DNA from: Cytophagaceae bacterium
Lineage (GTDB): Bacteria > Bacteroidota > Bacteroidia > Cytophagales > Spirosomataceae
Length of the DNA stretch: 64,000 bases
NCBI GenBank assembly: GCA_947450365.1
Contig: CANFVE010000004.1
Location: 40,346-104,345 of the forward strand
Direction: 5' to 3'
Shown piece by piece: positions 35,351 to 42,782 of the stretch; position 1 is the first letter of the stretch, and each line of letters opens with the position of its first letter. Under the pieces are notes generated by a model. That model made no database searches. It worked only from the letters and a program-made list of their open reading frames with translations, and was not told the origin of the DNA. The translations under genes were made by a program, and so were the position numbers.

Positions 35351-35375
35351 TGACATGCATGAGATTAGCATGTCA
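35351..35375. repeat. Perfect 8-bp inverted repeat at the DUF2851 3' end
   Basis: TGACATGC and GCATGTCA flank a 9-base loop, with the DUF2851 stop codon inside the loop and stem. It lies between two convergent genes. No T run follows on either strand, so it is at most an imperfect terminator or an mRNA-protecting hairpin. Confidence 0.35.
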
Positions 35376-36639
35376 TGGATTTCCCTACCAAACATTCCCT
35401 GCAGCGATTCGTTTGACAATATTCCCGGTACCAATGCAAACATCCTTGGGATTCAGCCCCATTACTTAACAACATACCTTCCGCCTCAAAAATCCGCGTA
35501 ATGAAATTATTTTCCGGCTTCAATTCAAGCAACCAGCGATGTGCTTTTTCTGCATAGCGGGAACTACCTTTTTGTTCTGCATACGTCAAAAGCATAGGAA
35601 TCAGCGTATTGATGGCGATCGAATGAAAGGCATTCCCGATATGCCCGTTAGGCCTATTTCCTTTTTTGCCAAAATGGTAATGGTTTTGCCAATAGGGACT
35701 TACTGAAATCTTAAATAAGGATTCTAGGGTTTTTAGGTCCTGCATTTCGAGTAAGAGGGAAATTAAGGAACAATTGGAACGAATGACTTCGGCAAATTGG
35801 GCCAGTCGGACCGTAGGGAAATTCGGGGGACGCATGCGCAAGAATTTCCAATCGGCCAATTGTAAATAGGTAGAGGGCCAATCATGTTTTTTACGCAAAT
35901 GGATGAATTCACGTCGAAGTTCCCATTGGTATTCATCCCGGATGGGTTCTTCTAATAATCCCGCCAATCCAAATAAGGCCGCCTCGATACCCAAGGGTCG
36001 ATCCCGGTAACGAAGAATTAGTTTTAAAGGCAAGGATTGGGCAAGTCGGGCCATGGGGTCTGCATTCACAGAAAAGCCATAGCTTCGGGCGAGGGATTGA
36101 TAAAAGGTTTCTTCCCAGTCGTTGGAGTTGTTCAGTAATAATTGACGAATCACGTGGACTTTTTGCAATAAGCGCTCTTGCAAGCATGATTGTAGCATCA
36201 GGGACTTCTGCAAAGTTGGGACTTTTGAAAATTGCTCCTGACAGGGAAGTGTCTGACTTAATTTTTCCCTTTGAAAAAAACGGGGAATTTGTTTCATCAA
36301 AACAAAATTGGAAAGGGCTAAGCAAGGAATTTTCGTGCCGTTTTGATAGCGGATTTGTGTATCATTTTTCCAGACGACATGGAGAATCACATTTTCATAG
36401 GAAGGGTCATTTTCGTGCATATGCGCATGCCAGTCGGAGGAATGCACATGTAACTCGACCGAACCTACCCAGTCCAAGGAATCAATGCAGATTTTAGCCT
36501 CCTGAAAATCAGCCCCCGCATGCTCATTTTCTTTGCCTGGGTCATGTATCCGAATCGACTCTCCTTTTGTCGTTTTTAGATCTTTCGAATCAAATAATTG
36601 ATTTTTCCACAGGAAGGACAGCAATTTTTCATTCATCAT
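35365..36639 (-). CDS. DUF2851 family protein
   Basis: 424 residues, cytoplasmic by lack of signal or membrane segments. The start region KLLSFLWKNQLFD and the segment HDPGKENEHAGADFQEAKI followed by GSVELHVHSSDWHAHMHE-like His-rich sequence are the conserved DUF2851 core; acidic and His residues in it resemble a nuclease-type metal site, but no activity has been shown that I know of. The C-terminus ends with a four-cysteine cluster (CLHWYREYCQTNRCRECLVG), perhaps a metal site. A second ATG follows directly after the first. Transcribed alone. Confidence 0.87.
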   Translation of the reverse strand: MMNEKLLSFLWKNQLFDSKDLKTTKGESIRIHDPGKENEHAGADFQEAKICIDSLDWVGSVELHVHSSDWHAHMHENDPSYENVILHVVWKNDTQIRYQNGTKIPCLALSNFVLMKQIPRFFQREKLSQTLPCQEQFSKVPTLQKSLMLQSCLQERLLQKVHVIRQLLLNNSNDWEETFYQSLARSYGFSVNADPMARLAQSLPLKLILRYRDRPLGIEAALFGLAGLLEEPIRDEYQWELRREFIHLRKKHDWPSTYLQLADWKFLRMRPPNFPTVRLAQFAEVIRSNCSLISLLLEMQDLKTLESLFKISVSPYWQNHYHFGKKGNRPNGHIGNAFHSIAINTLIPMLLTYAEQKGSSRYAEKAHRWLLELKPENNFITRIFEAEGMLLSNGAESQGCLHWYREYCQTNRCRECLVGKSMTC

Positions 36640-36706
36640 TTTTTCGGCTTTTGATGAACCGAAAGTAAGGCTTGAAATGAAAAGTTATTTGATAAAAAGA
36701 ACGTCC

Positions 36707-36735
36707 AAAAAGGAAAATCAGCTTCTTGATTTTCC
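36707..36735 (-). terminator. Terminator of the dusB-eamA operon
   Basis: A perfect 9-bp inverted repeat, GGAAAATCA / TGATTTTCC, with a 6-nt loop is followed on the minus strand by five T, about 40 bases after the eamA stop. The stem is AT-rich, so strength may be modest. Confidence 0.62.
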
Positions 36736-36774
36736 CAGGGGAAATTTGGCAAGAATAAGCCGTTTGAAAAGCAA

Positions 36775-37656
36775 TTATTTCGCTTTATTGACCCAATAAA
36801 TCCCCATCAACAGAATAAACATGAAGGTGATTTGCGAAAAATAAATGGATTCTCCATCCAAAGTTCCCCAAGCTAGGGCCACGATCGGAATCATGTAGGT
36901 CACTGAGCTGGCGGTCACAGCAGAGGTCCATTTGATGATTTGGTTAAAGACTAACATGCCAATCGCCGAGCCTAATAAGCCCAAACCGATTCCAGATAAG
37001 AGGGGCCAAATATGCGCATCATCCACCGGAACGCTGAAAAAGCCTGAAAATCCGAGAAGACTTAATGCGATGGGTCCAATCATCATAAAAATTCCAGACG
37101 TGGACGTGAGGGGATGTAAATTGGATAAGTGGGTTTTGACAATGTGCATGTTGATGCCATACAATAAGGTCGCCAAAACCACCCAAAGTGCATGGATATT
37201 AAAGTCCAATGCGAAACTTTTCCCGGCCACGAGGAGTCCGATGCAGCCGATTAAGCCCAAAATAATGCCCATGATTTGTTTCCAATTCGTTTGCTGGGCA
37301 TAAAATAAAATACCGATTATGAGGGCGAATAGCGGGGTAAAGGCGTTCAGCATGCCGGAAAGGGCGCTCGACAAATGTTGACCCGCAATCGAAAATAAAA
37401 TGGCGGGAAGCATATTTCCGGTGAGGCCGGCAAACAATAAATGTTTCCATTGCGTTGGCTGAATATGTTTTCTACGCTGAATGAAAAAGGGGACAAAAAA
37501 TAAGGTAGCGGAGAAAATCCGTAGGGCGCCCACTTGCATGGCAGAATAGGCGATTAGGCTTTTTTTGACTAAAATAAAGGAACTTCCCCAGATGAGGGCT
37601 AGTCCGATGATGGCGAGCCAAATGATGAGGGGGGATTTTGATTCCGTTGATTTCAT
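36775..37656 (-). CDS. EamA/DMT family transporter
   Basis: 293 residues with ten hydrophobic segments arranged as two EamA repeats. WGSSFILVKKSLIAYSAMQVGALR is interrupted by typical family residues: the N-terminal repeat has GLALIWGSSFILVKK, and the second repeat ends with TASSVTYMIPIVALAWGTLD. Members export amino acids, purines or other metabolites; substrate unknown. The start is six bases after the dusB stop, so it is the second gene of that operon. Confidence 0.92.
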   Translation of the reverse strand: MKSTESKSPLIIWLAIIGLALIWGSSFILVKKSLIAYSAMQVGALRIFSATLFFVPFFIQRRKHIQPTQWKHLLFAGLTGNMLPAILFSIAGQHLSSALSGMLNAFTPLFALIIGILFYAQQTNWKQIMGIILGLIGCIGLLVAGKSFALDFNIHALWVVLATLLYGINMHIVKTHLSNLHPLTSTSGIFMMIGPIALSLLGFSGFFSVPVDDAHIWPLLSGIGLGLLGSAIGMLVFNQIIKWTSAVTASSVTYMIPIVALAWGTLDGESIYFSQITFMFILLMGIYWVNKAK

Positions 37657-37662
37657 GGGATT

Positions 37663-38652
37663 TTAGGCGAATTCGGTTTGGTAATGTTGGGCTATTTCGT
37701 TCAAAGTCTCCTGAATTTCTTCATGGGACATCGATGTAACCAGCCGCGTCCGAAATGGTTTAAAATGATCCAGCCCGCGGAAATAATTCGAATAATGGCG
37801 GCGCATTTCGACGATGCCGCCATGTTCGCCTTTCCATCGAATCGAAAAGTCTAAATGCGCGGCGCAGACATCGATTCGCTGCTGTATCGTAGGTGCCGGC
37901 AAATAGGTACCCGTGGCCAAAAAATGCTTGATTTCATTGAAAATCCAAGGGTATCCGATGGCTGCCCGACCAATCATAATTCCATCCACCCCGTATTTCT
38001 CCTTGTATTCCAAGGCCTTCCAAGGAGAATCTACATCCCCATTTCCGAATATCGGGATTTTAATCCTAGGATTTTCCTTCACTTTGGAAATTAATCGCCA
38101 ATCCGCCTCGCCCTTATACATCTGCACCCGCGTTCGCCCATGAATCGTCAGCGCCTGAATCCCAATGTCCTGAAGTCGTTCGGCCACATCTTCGATGTTT
38201 TTCGTGGAATCATCCCAGCCTAAGCGCGTTTTGACTGTCACTGGCAAATGCGTGGCTTTCACCACCGCGGAAGTCATAGCGACCATTTTGGGAATATCTT
38301 GTAGTAAAGCGGCGCCAGCACCTTTGCAGGCGACTTGTTTGACGGGGCAGCCGTAATTGATGTCAATCAAATCGGGTCCCGCTTGCGTCGCTATTTCTGT
38401 ACAAGATGCCATGGTCTCGATGGAACTGCCGAACAATTGAATACCGATCGGACGTTCGTATTCGAAAATATCTAGTTTTTGCACACTTTTGGCGGCATCA
38501 CGAATCAAGCCCTCTGAGGAGATAAATTCCGTATACATTAAATCGGCGCCATTCGCCTTACAAACCGCCCGAAACGGGGGATCTGAGACATCCTCCATAG
38601 GTGCAAGTAGAAGAGGAAAGGAGCCTAGCTCAATGTTACCGATTTTTACCAT
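37663..38652 (-). CDS. dusB: tRNA-dihydrouridine synthase
   Basis: 329 residues from MVKIGNIELGSFPLLLAPME; a longer in-frame reading upstream would run into the divergent gene. FMN-dependent TIM barrel: LAPMEDVSDPPFRAVCKANG, DINYGCPVKQVACKGAGAAL with the catalytic Cys, TVKTRLGWDD, LTIHGRTRVQMYKGEADW and GNGDVDSPWKALE. It reduces specific uridines in the tRNA D-loop. Divergent from the CPBP gene across 33 bases that hold a 12-bp palindrome. Confidence 0.95.
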   Translation of the reverse strand: MVKIGNIELGSFPLLLAPMEDVSDPPFRAVCKANGADLMYTEFISSEGLIRDAAKSVQKLDIFEYERPIGIQLFGSSIETMASCTEIATQAGPDLIDINYGCPVKQVACKGAGAALLQDIPKMVAMTSAVVKATHLPVTVKTRLGWDDSTKNIEDVAERLQDIGIQALTIHGRTRVQMYKGEADWRLISKVKENPRIKIPIFGNGDVDSPWKALEYKEKYGVDGIMIGRAAIGYPWIFNEIKHFLATGTYLPAPTIQQRIDVCAAHLDFSIRWKGEHGGIVEMRRHYSNYFRGLDHFKPFRTRLVTSMSHEEIQETLNEIAQHYQTEFA

Positions 38653-38667
38653 TCTGATTAAAAATTC

Positions 38668-38679
38668 CGTAAATTTACG
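38668..38679. promoter_or_regulatory. 12-bp palindrome between dusB and the CPBP gene
   Basis: CGTAAATTTACG is an exact palindrome in the centre of a 33-base divergent gap. Its core TAAATTTA resembles the -7 box (TAnnTTTG) on both strands, but no TTTG is seen at -33 in either direction. It may be a shared promoter core or an operator. Confidence 0.33.
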
Positions 38680-38685
38680 AGCATT

Positions 38686-39636
38686 ATGGAAGAAAACTAT
38701 TATCAAGGCGGGTTTCGTTGGTTCGGATTAGCCTCAAAACTTCTAAGTTTATTCGGATTTTTCCTATTGGGAAGCTTTTTTGGTCAATTCTTCGGACTTT
38801 TGGCAGCTGTGTATATCATGAATTTCCCTACAGCCGATATGGTGCAATTCCAAAAAATCATTTTGGACTTTGTTTCTCACCCTGAAAAATATGAGAATTC
38901 CTTCCATGGTATGATGGCTCTACAATGGTTCACGGCCTTGTTTACCTTTGTGATTGGTTCTTGGGCTTATTTGTCCTGGGTAGAAAAACGATCAATTTCA
39001 GAGTTGAATCAGGGAGATACACCCGATTGGCGTATCTTTTTATGGACGATTTTAGTGGTCTTGGTGGGTATGCCGCTCTTGGAGTTTATTATTCAATGGA
39101 ATCAAAACATCAATCTTCCCGCCGGTTTTGAAGACCTCGAACGCTGGATGAAAAATTCAGAAGATCAGATGTCCCAATTGACCAGATTTCTCTTGAATTT
39201 TCAAAGTCCTGTCGATTTCGGCATTGGCTTAGCGGTCATTGCGGGGATGGCGGCCTTGGGCGAGGAAATCTTCTTTCGAGGTGTCTTGCAATCGCTTTTT
39301 GAACGGTATTTAGGGAATAGCCATGCGGCGATTTGGATCGCGGCAGCCATTTTTAGTTTCATTCATTTTCAGTTTTATGGCTTCTTTCCGCGCTTATTTT
39401 TAGGCGCCTTTTTTGGCTATTTGTATGTATGGTTTCGGACGATTTGGGTGCCAATTGTGGCGCATTTTTTCAACAATGGTTGGACCCTGATGATGCATTA
39501 CATGTACCAACAAAAACAAATCGACATCGATCCCGAACAAATGGGTACCCTCATTCCTTGGTGGTCGGCCTTGGTTTCATTGATTTTAGTCGCATTTTAC
39601 GTGAAACGTCTTCACGATTATCGAACGGATATATGA
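38686..39636 (+). CDS. CPBP family intramembrane glutamic protease
   Basis: 316 residues, about eight hydrophobic segments. The CPBP/Rce1 motifs appear in order: ALGEEIFFRGVLQSLFER (EExxxR), FSFIHFQFYGFFPRLFLGAF (FxxxH) and VAHFFNNGW (HxxxN). Bacterial members can be membrane proteases for signalling or bacteriocin immunity; no bacteriocin gene is near. It shares an ATGA stop/start overlap with the DUF2007 gene and is followed by cdsA, which is its most likely operon. Confidence 0.9.
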   Translation: MEENYYQGGFRWFGLASKLLSLFGFFLLGSFFGQFFGLLAAVYIMNFPTADMVQFQKIILDFVSHPEKYENSFHGMMALQWFTALFTFVIGSWAYLSWVEKRSISELNQGDTPDWRIFLWTILVVLVGMPLLEFIIQWNQNINLPAGFEDLERWMKNSEDQMSQLTRFLLNFQSPVDFGIGLAVIAGMAALGEEIFFRGVLQSLFERYLGNSHAAIWIAAAIFSFIHFQFYGFFPRLFLGAFFGYLYVWFRTIWVPIVAHFFNNGWTLMMHYMYQQKQIDIDPEQMGTLIPWWSALVSLILVAFYVKRLHDYRTDI

Positions 39637-39833
39637 TCAAGGACTGGGTATGTTTGGGTAGCTCCCGAACAGGAATCGATTTAGAAGTGAAAAAAGGATT
39701 ATTGGCCGAAAATCATCAGATTCAAGCCGTCGTAATGAATAAAAAAGTTAGTGCCTATGACCTGGGAGTCTGGGAATTGTATGTACATGAAAAGGATGCT
39801 GAACAAGCAAAACAAGCACTCGCATGGGATTAA
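39633..39833 (+). CDS. Small DUF2007 (putative signal-transducing) protein
   Basis: 66 residues starting MIKDWVCLGSSRTGIDLEVK. This matches the small ferredoxin-like DUF2007 fold: a strand ending in SS-R, helix to LLAENHQIQAVVMNKK, and a strand pair WELYVHEKDAEQAKQAL. Proteins of this size are annotated as putative signal transducers, without proven function. The ATG overlaps the stop of the CPBP protease gene (ATGA). The frame continues upstream inside that gene, but the short form is the family length. Confidence 0.8.
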   Translation: MIKDWVCLGSSRTGIDLEVKKGLLAENHQIQAVVMNKKVSAYDLGVWELYVHEKDAEQAKQALAWD

Positions 39834-39838
39834 GGGAA

Positions 39839-40663
39839 ATGTCTAATTTACAGCAACGTGTCATCGCAGCCCTAGTTGCCGTGCCATTTTTACTGTTTTG
39901 TGTCTTGTATAGCGACTATACGTTTTTAGCTTTATTCCTGTTTATCGGCATCATGGCCCAACTCGAATTTTATAAATTGGTGGGTAGCTTCGGCGGAAAT
40001 TTACCCTTAACTTTTTACGGAACCTTTTGTGGCGTTGTGCTTCACTTATTGACTTTTTTCATCGAAAAAGGCGACATCGCCTACCAAAACTATTATATTT
40101 TATCCCCACTTTTGACGCTCATCTTTTTCATTAAATTGTACAAAGCCAAAGACGAAAAGCCGTTTAAAAATATTGCCTATACGTTTTTGGGGATTATTTA
40201 TGTGGCGCTTCCCTTTGCGCTGTTGACGGTGTTGGCCTTTATCAAGGATGAACAATACGATCCCAATATCGTTTTAGGTTGTTTGTTTTTACTTTGGGCG
40301 AGTGATTCGGGGGCTTATTTTGCAGGAACGTATTTTGGTAAAACGAAATTATTTGAGCGTGTTTCGCCGAAAAAATCGTGGGAAGGAAGTGTGGGTGGTT
40401 TGATAGCCGCGATGGGGGTCGCCTTTATAATTTCCCAATATTATACGAATTATGCGCCATGGCAATGGTTTTCCATCGGTTTTATCATCGTGGTAGCGGG
40501 AACCTATGGCGATTTGGTGGAGTCTTTATTCAAGCGCAGCATGAATATCAAAGATTCGGCGGATACGATTCCGGGGCATGGTGGTTTTTTAGACCGATTT
40601 GATGGCTTGTTATTATCCATTCCCTTCATCATTACATTTTTGAAATTAGTGAAAGGTATTTAA
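39839..40663 (+). CDS. cdsA: Phosphatidate cytidylyltransferase
   Basis: 274 residues with about eight hydrophobic segments. LLWASDSGAYFAGTYFGKTKL and SPKKSWEGSVGGLIAA, then DLVESLFKRSMNIKDSADTIPGHGG-type sequence (signature split here as NIKDSADTIPGHGGFLDRFD) are diagnostic of CDP-diacylglycerol synthase. It makes CDP-DAG from phosphatidate and CTP. I prefer the ATG at 39839, five bases after the DUF2007 stop; an ATG at 39824 within that gene is in frame. Part of the CPBP-DUF2007-cdsA unit. Confidence 0.93.
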   Translation: MSNLQQRVIAALVAVPFLLFCVLYSDYTFLALFLFIGIMAQLEFYKLVGSFGGNLPLTFYGTFCGVVLHLLTFFIEKGDIAYQNYYILSPLLTLIFFIKLYKAKDEKPFKNIAYTFLGIIYVALPFALLTVLAFIKDEQYDPNIVLGCLFLLWASDSGAYFAGTYFGKTKLFERVSPKKSWEGSVGGLIAAMGVAFIISQYYTNYAPWQWFSIGFIIVVAGTYGDLVESLFKRSMNIKDSADTIPGHGGFLDRFDGLLLSIPFIITFLKLVKGI

Positions 40664-40679
40664 CGAATTTTAATTCGTT
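40662..40679. promoter_or_regulatory. Inverted repeat directly after the cdsA stop
   Basis: AACGAATT-TT-AATTCGTT is a perfect 8-bp inverted repeat that overlaps the cdsA stop codon. No T run follows, so it is not a classical terminator. It sits about 20 bases before the -7-like TTACTTTG of the next gene (40697-40704) and could be an operator for it. Confidence 0.35.
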
Positions 40680-40710
40680 GCTCAGGCGAAATTGATTTAC
40701 TTTGTAAGCT

Positions 40711-41427
40711 ATGTTGAAAAGGATTGCATTATGGATTGTTTTGATGGGTGGTTTCGCGACGACCCAAGTCCTCGGACAGGGGCAAGACAAGACCGTATTG
40801 TTTCAGGTCCAAATTGTGAGTTCCAATGGTTCCGAATTTTTACCCTTAGCCTATGTATATAATCCACGGGCGGGTCGAGGAGCGCTATCCGATAATTTCG
40901 GGCGGGCAGACATGAATGTGTTTCCTGGCGACAGCCTTGTCTTTACCTACATTGGCTATAAAAATAAATTTTATATCATTCCTCGGACAAATGATTTAGT
41001 GCATCAAAAAATCATTTCCATGGACGAGGATTCCAAAATGCTTTCCGAAGTAAAGGTTTTTCCCCATGCGAATGAGGAGGAATTCAAACAGGCTTTTCTC
41101 AATATGCGCCTCCGTGATGAGCGTCAGCGTGCTATTTTAGCCCAAAATTTAGAACAATCCAAATTGAACGTGTTTGCTTTACAAGCCGGTTTGGGGGCGG
41201 CGTCAAACTTTCGGAATTTCTCCGATATGATGGTTTCTTCGCAGGCCAATAAAACGTTCTATGCGAGTCCTTTGCTTTCCCTGACGAATCCGTTTGCATG
41301 GATGAGTTTTATAAAATCAGTGAAAAACGGGGATTTGACGCGTGACGACTGGAAGAAGGCCTATGAATTTATGCCAAAGGAAAATATTTCTCGTCAAATG
41401 TACCTCCGCGGCGCGGCCAATAAATAA
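40711..41427 (+). CDS. Exported carboxypeptidase-regulatory-like (CarbopepD_reg) domain protein
   Basis: 238 residues. A signal peptide (IALWIVLMGGFATTQVLGQ) is followed by a beta-sandwich like the N-domain of TonB receptors: LPLAYVYNPRAGRGALSDNFG and FPGDSLVFTYIGYKNKFY. The second half is helical, ending at MYLRGAANK; no plug or barrel follows, so this is a free-standing domain. A -7-like TTACTTTG lies six bases before the ATG. The role is unknown; periplasmic/envelope location. The stop abuts that of the convergent pgeF gene. Confidence 0.75.
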   Translation: MLKRIALWIVLMGGFATTQVLGQGQDKTVLFQVQIVSSNGSEFLPLAYVYNPRAGRGALSDNFGRADMNVFPGDSLVFTYIGYKNKFYIIPRTNDLVHQKIISMDEDSKMLSEVKVFPHANEEEFKQAFLNMRLRDERQRAILAQNLEQSKLNVFALQAGLGAASNFRNFSDMMVSSQANKTFYASPLLSLTNPFAWMSFIKSVKNGDLTRDDWKKAYEFMPKENISRQMYLRGAANK

Positions 41428-42156
41428 TTAGGCCGAAAACCCGATCACTGCCAGCATTCTACCCGTTAGTCCCTTTTCTTTCCGATGCGAAAAGAAATCT
41501 GCATTGTTTTCAACCGTGCAGGCCGGATCGATTTCGATCTGTTGAACGCCTAATTTTCGCAATTGATCTGCATTTGCTTGTTTTAAATTGACATGCCAAC
41601 GTGAACCATATGCCTGCTTATGTGCTTGCTCGAATTGTGCAGCCACTTCGTCGCCCACTTCAAAATGTGTCTCGCTGATGCAAGGGCCAATATAGGCAAG
41701 TATGTCGGCAGGATTTGAGCCATAATAGTCCATCATGTAATGGAGGGTTTTTGAACCGATTTGAGCGACAGTTCCTTTCCATCCGGCATGAATCGCCGCG
41801 GCAATTTTTTTATTCGGATCCGCGAGTAAAATAGGACAACAATCAGCTACACCTACTCCCGCAAAAACACCTATTTTTCCAGCAATGATCGCGTCATATC
41901 CGGATAAATAATCAGGTACTTGGCCATTACAAATCTGATCGCCATGCACTTGGTAGGAACGAATCAAAGCTTGTTCTGAAATTCCGAGGGAATGACAAAA
42001 AAGTGTTAAGTTTTGCGCAATGTGGGCGGGATTATCGTCGGTATGGACACCAAGATTAAGCGAGGAATAGGGAAGAGCACTCACACCGCCGTGGCGGGTG
42101 CTGATACCCGCCACGAGATGAGGAATGTGTTGAAAAATTTGAGGTTTACACGTCAT
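41428..42156 (-). CDS. pgeF: Peptidoglycan editing factor (multicopper-oxidase-like fold, YfiH/PgeF)
   Basis: 242 residues. STRHGGVSALPYSSLNLGVH, YQVHGDQIC, VGVADCCPILLADP, AIHAGWKGTVAQIGSKTL and GPCISETHFEVGDEVA carry the zinc/copper-binding His and Cys residues of the laccase-domain family (formerly DUF152). E. coli PgeF removes misincorporated L-Ser from peptidoglycan precursors; purine nucleoside phosphorylase activity has also been reported for relatives. The start overlaps the end of the upstream dehydrogenase subunit gene by 11 bases, indicating one transcript. Confidence 0.92.
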   Translation of the reverse strand: MTCKPQIFQHIPHLVAGISTRHGGVSALPYSSLNLGVHTDDNPAHIAQNLTLFCHSLGISEQALIRSYQVHGDQICNGQVPDYLSGYDAIIAGKIGVFAGVGVADCCPILLADPNKKIAAAIHAGWKGTVAQIGSKTLHYMMDYYGSNPADILAYIGPCISETHFEVGDEVAAQFEQAHKQAYGSRWHVNLKQANADQLRKLGVQQIEIDPACTVENNADFFSHRKEKGLTGRMLAVIGFSA

Positions 42157-42781
42157 AACTTAAGCCGTATTGCTTAAGTACGTCGGCAGGAACGCCCGGC
42201 CAGTCATTCGGTGTATTTCCTTTATAGCCCAAATCATCGATACCTATGCGGGAGGTATAAAAACCGGTTGCGGTTAAATTACGCATCAAAGTAAAAAAAC
42301 TTACGCCTTGGGAGAATTCTTTTTTGGCGGTAACAGGGAAGGCGATGTCGTCGACGATTTGAATGCGTTGGGCCGCGGTGATTTGCGTAAACAATTTCCC
42401 AAAGCGCTTAATCGATTCGCTATCTAACCAGCGCAATCCACCCCGAACAGGGGTTTTGAATTCTGGTTTATCCTTCACGATGAATTCGATGAAACCGGTA
42501 ACGCCTGCTTGAGACGCGCTTTTGGATTTGCCATCTGCCGGGATGATGATATCCGACAAGATCGTAATGGTATCTAACTCATGTTTATTTAAGAAAACTT
42601 CCGCGAGCAATTTGGCGTCCCGCTCGGCTTCGTCGATCGTCCGTCCCCCAGGAACTTTGATTGGCGCTGCTTTAGGAGTACCCCCGTTTTCTAATTGTTC
42701 CATCGCCCGAACGTCCGGGTTTAACACCGCTAAGCCTAATGAGCTTAGTCCGATATTTTTTAAATAATCTCTTCTTTTCAT
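42146..42781 (-). CDS. Gluconate 2-dehydrogenase subunit 3-like protein
   Basis: 211 residues from MKRRDYLKNIGLSSLGLAVL, a Tat-like or hydrophobic export signal with paired Arg. The mature part has EVFLNKHELDTITILSDIIIPAD and a helical core typical of gluconate dehydrogenase subunit 3, the small chaperone/export partner of membrane-bound GMC dehydrogenases. It follows the GMC gene by one base. In the gluconate 2-dehydrogenase family the Tat signal on subunit 3 carries the flavoprotein across the membrane, and the same arrangement is likely here. Confidence 0.86.
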   Translation of the reverse strand: MKRRDYLKNIGLSSLGLAVLNPDVRAMEQLENGGTPKAAPIKVPGGRTIDEAERDAKLLAEVFLNKHELDTITILSDIIIPADGKSKSASQAGVTGFIEFIVKDKPEFKTPVRGGLRWLDSESIKRFGKLFTQITAAQRIQIVDDIAFPVTAKKEFSQGVSFFTLMRNLTATGFYTSRIGIDDLGYKGNTPNDWPGVPADVLKQYGLSYDV

Positions 42782-42782
42782 C

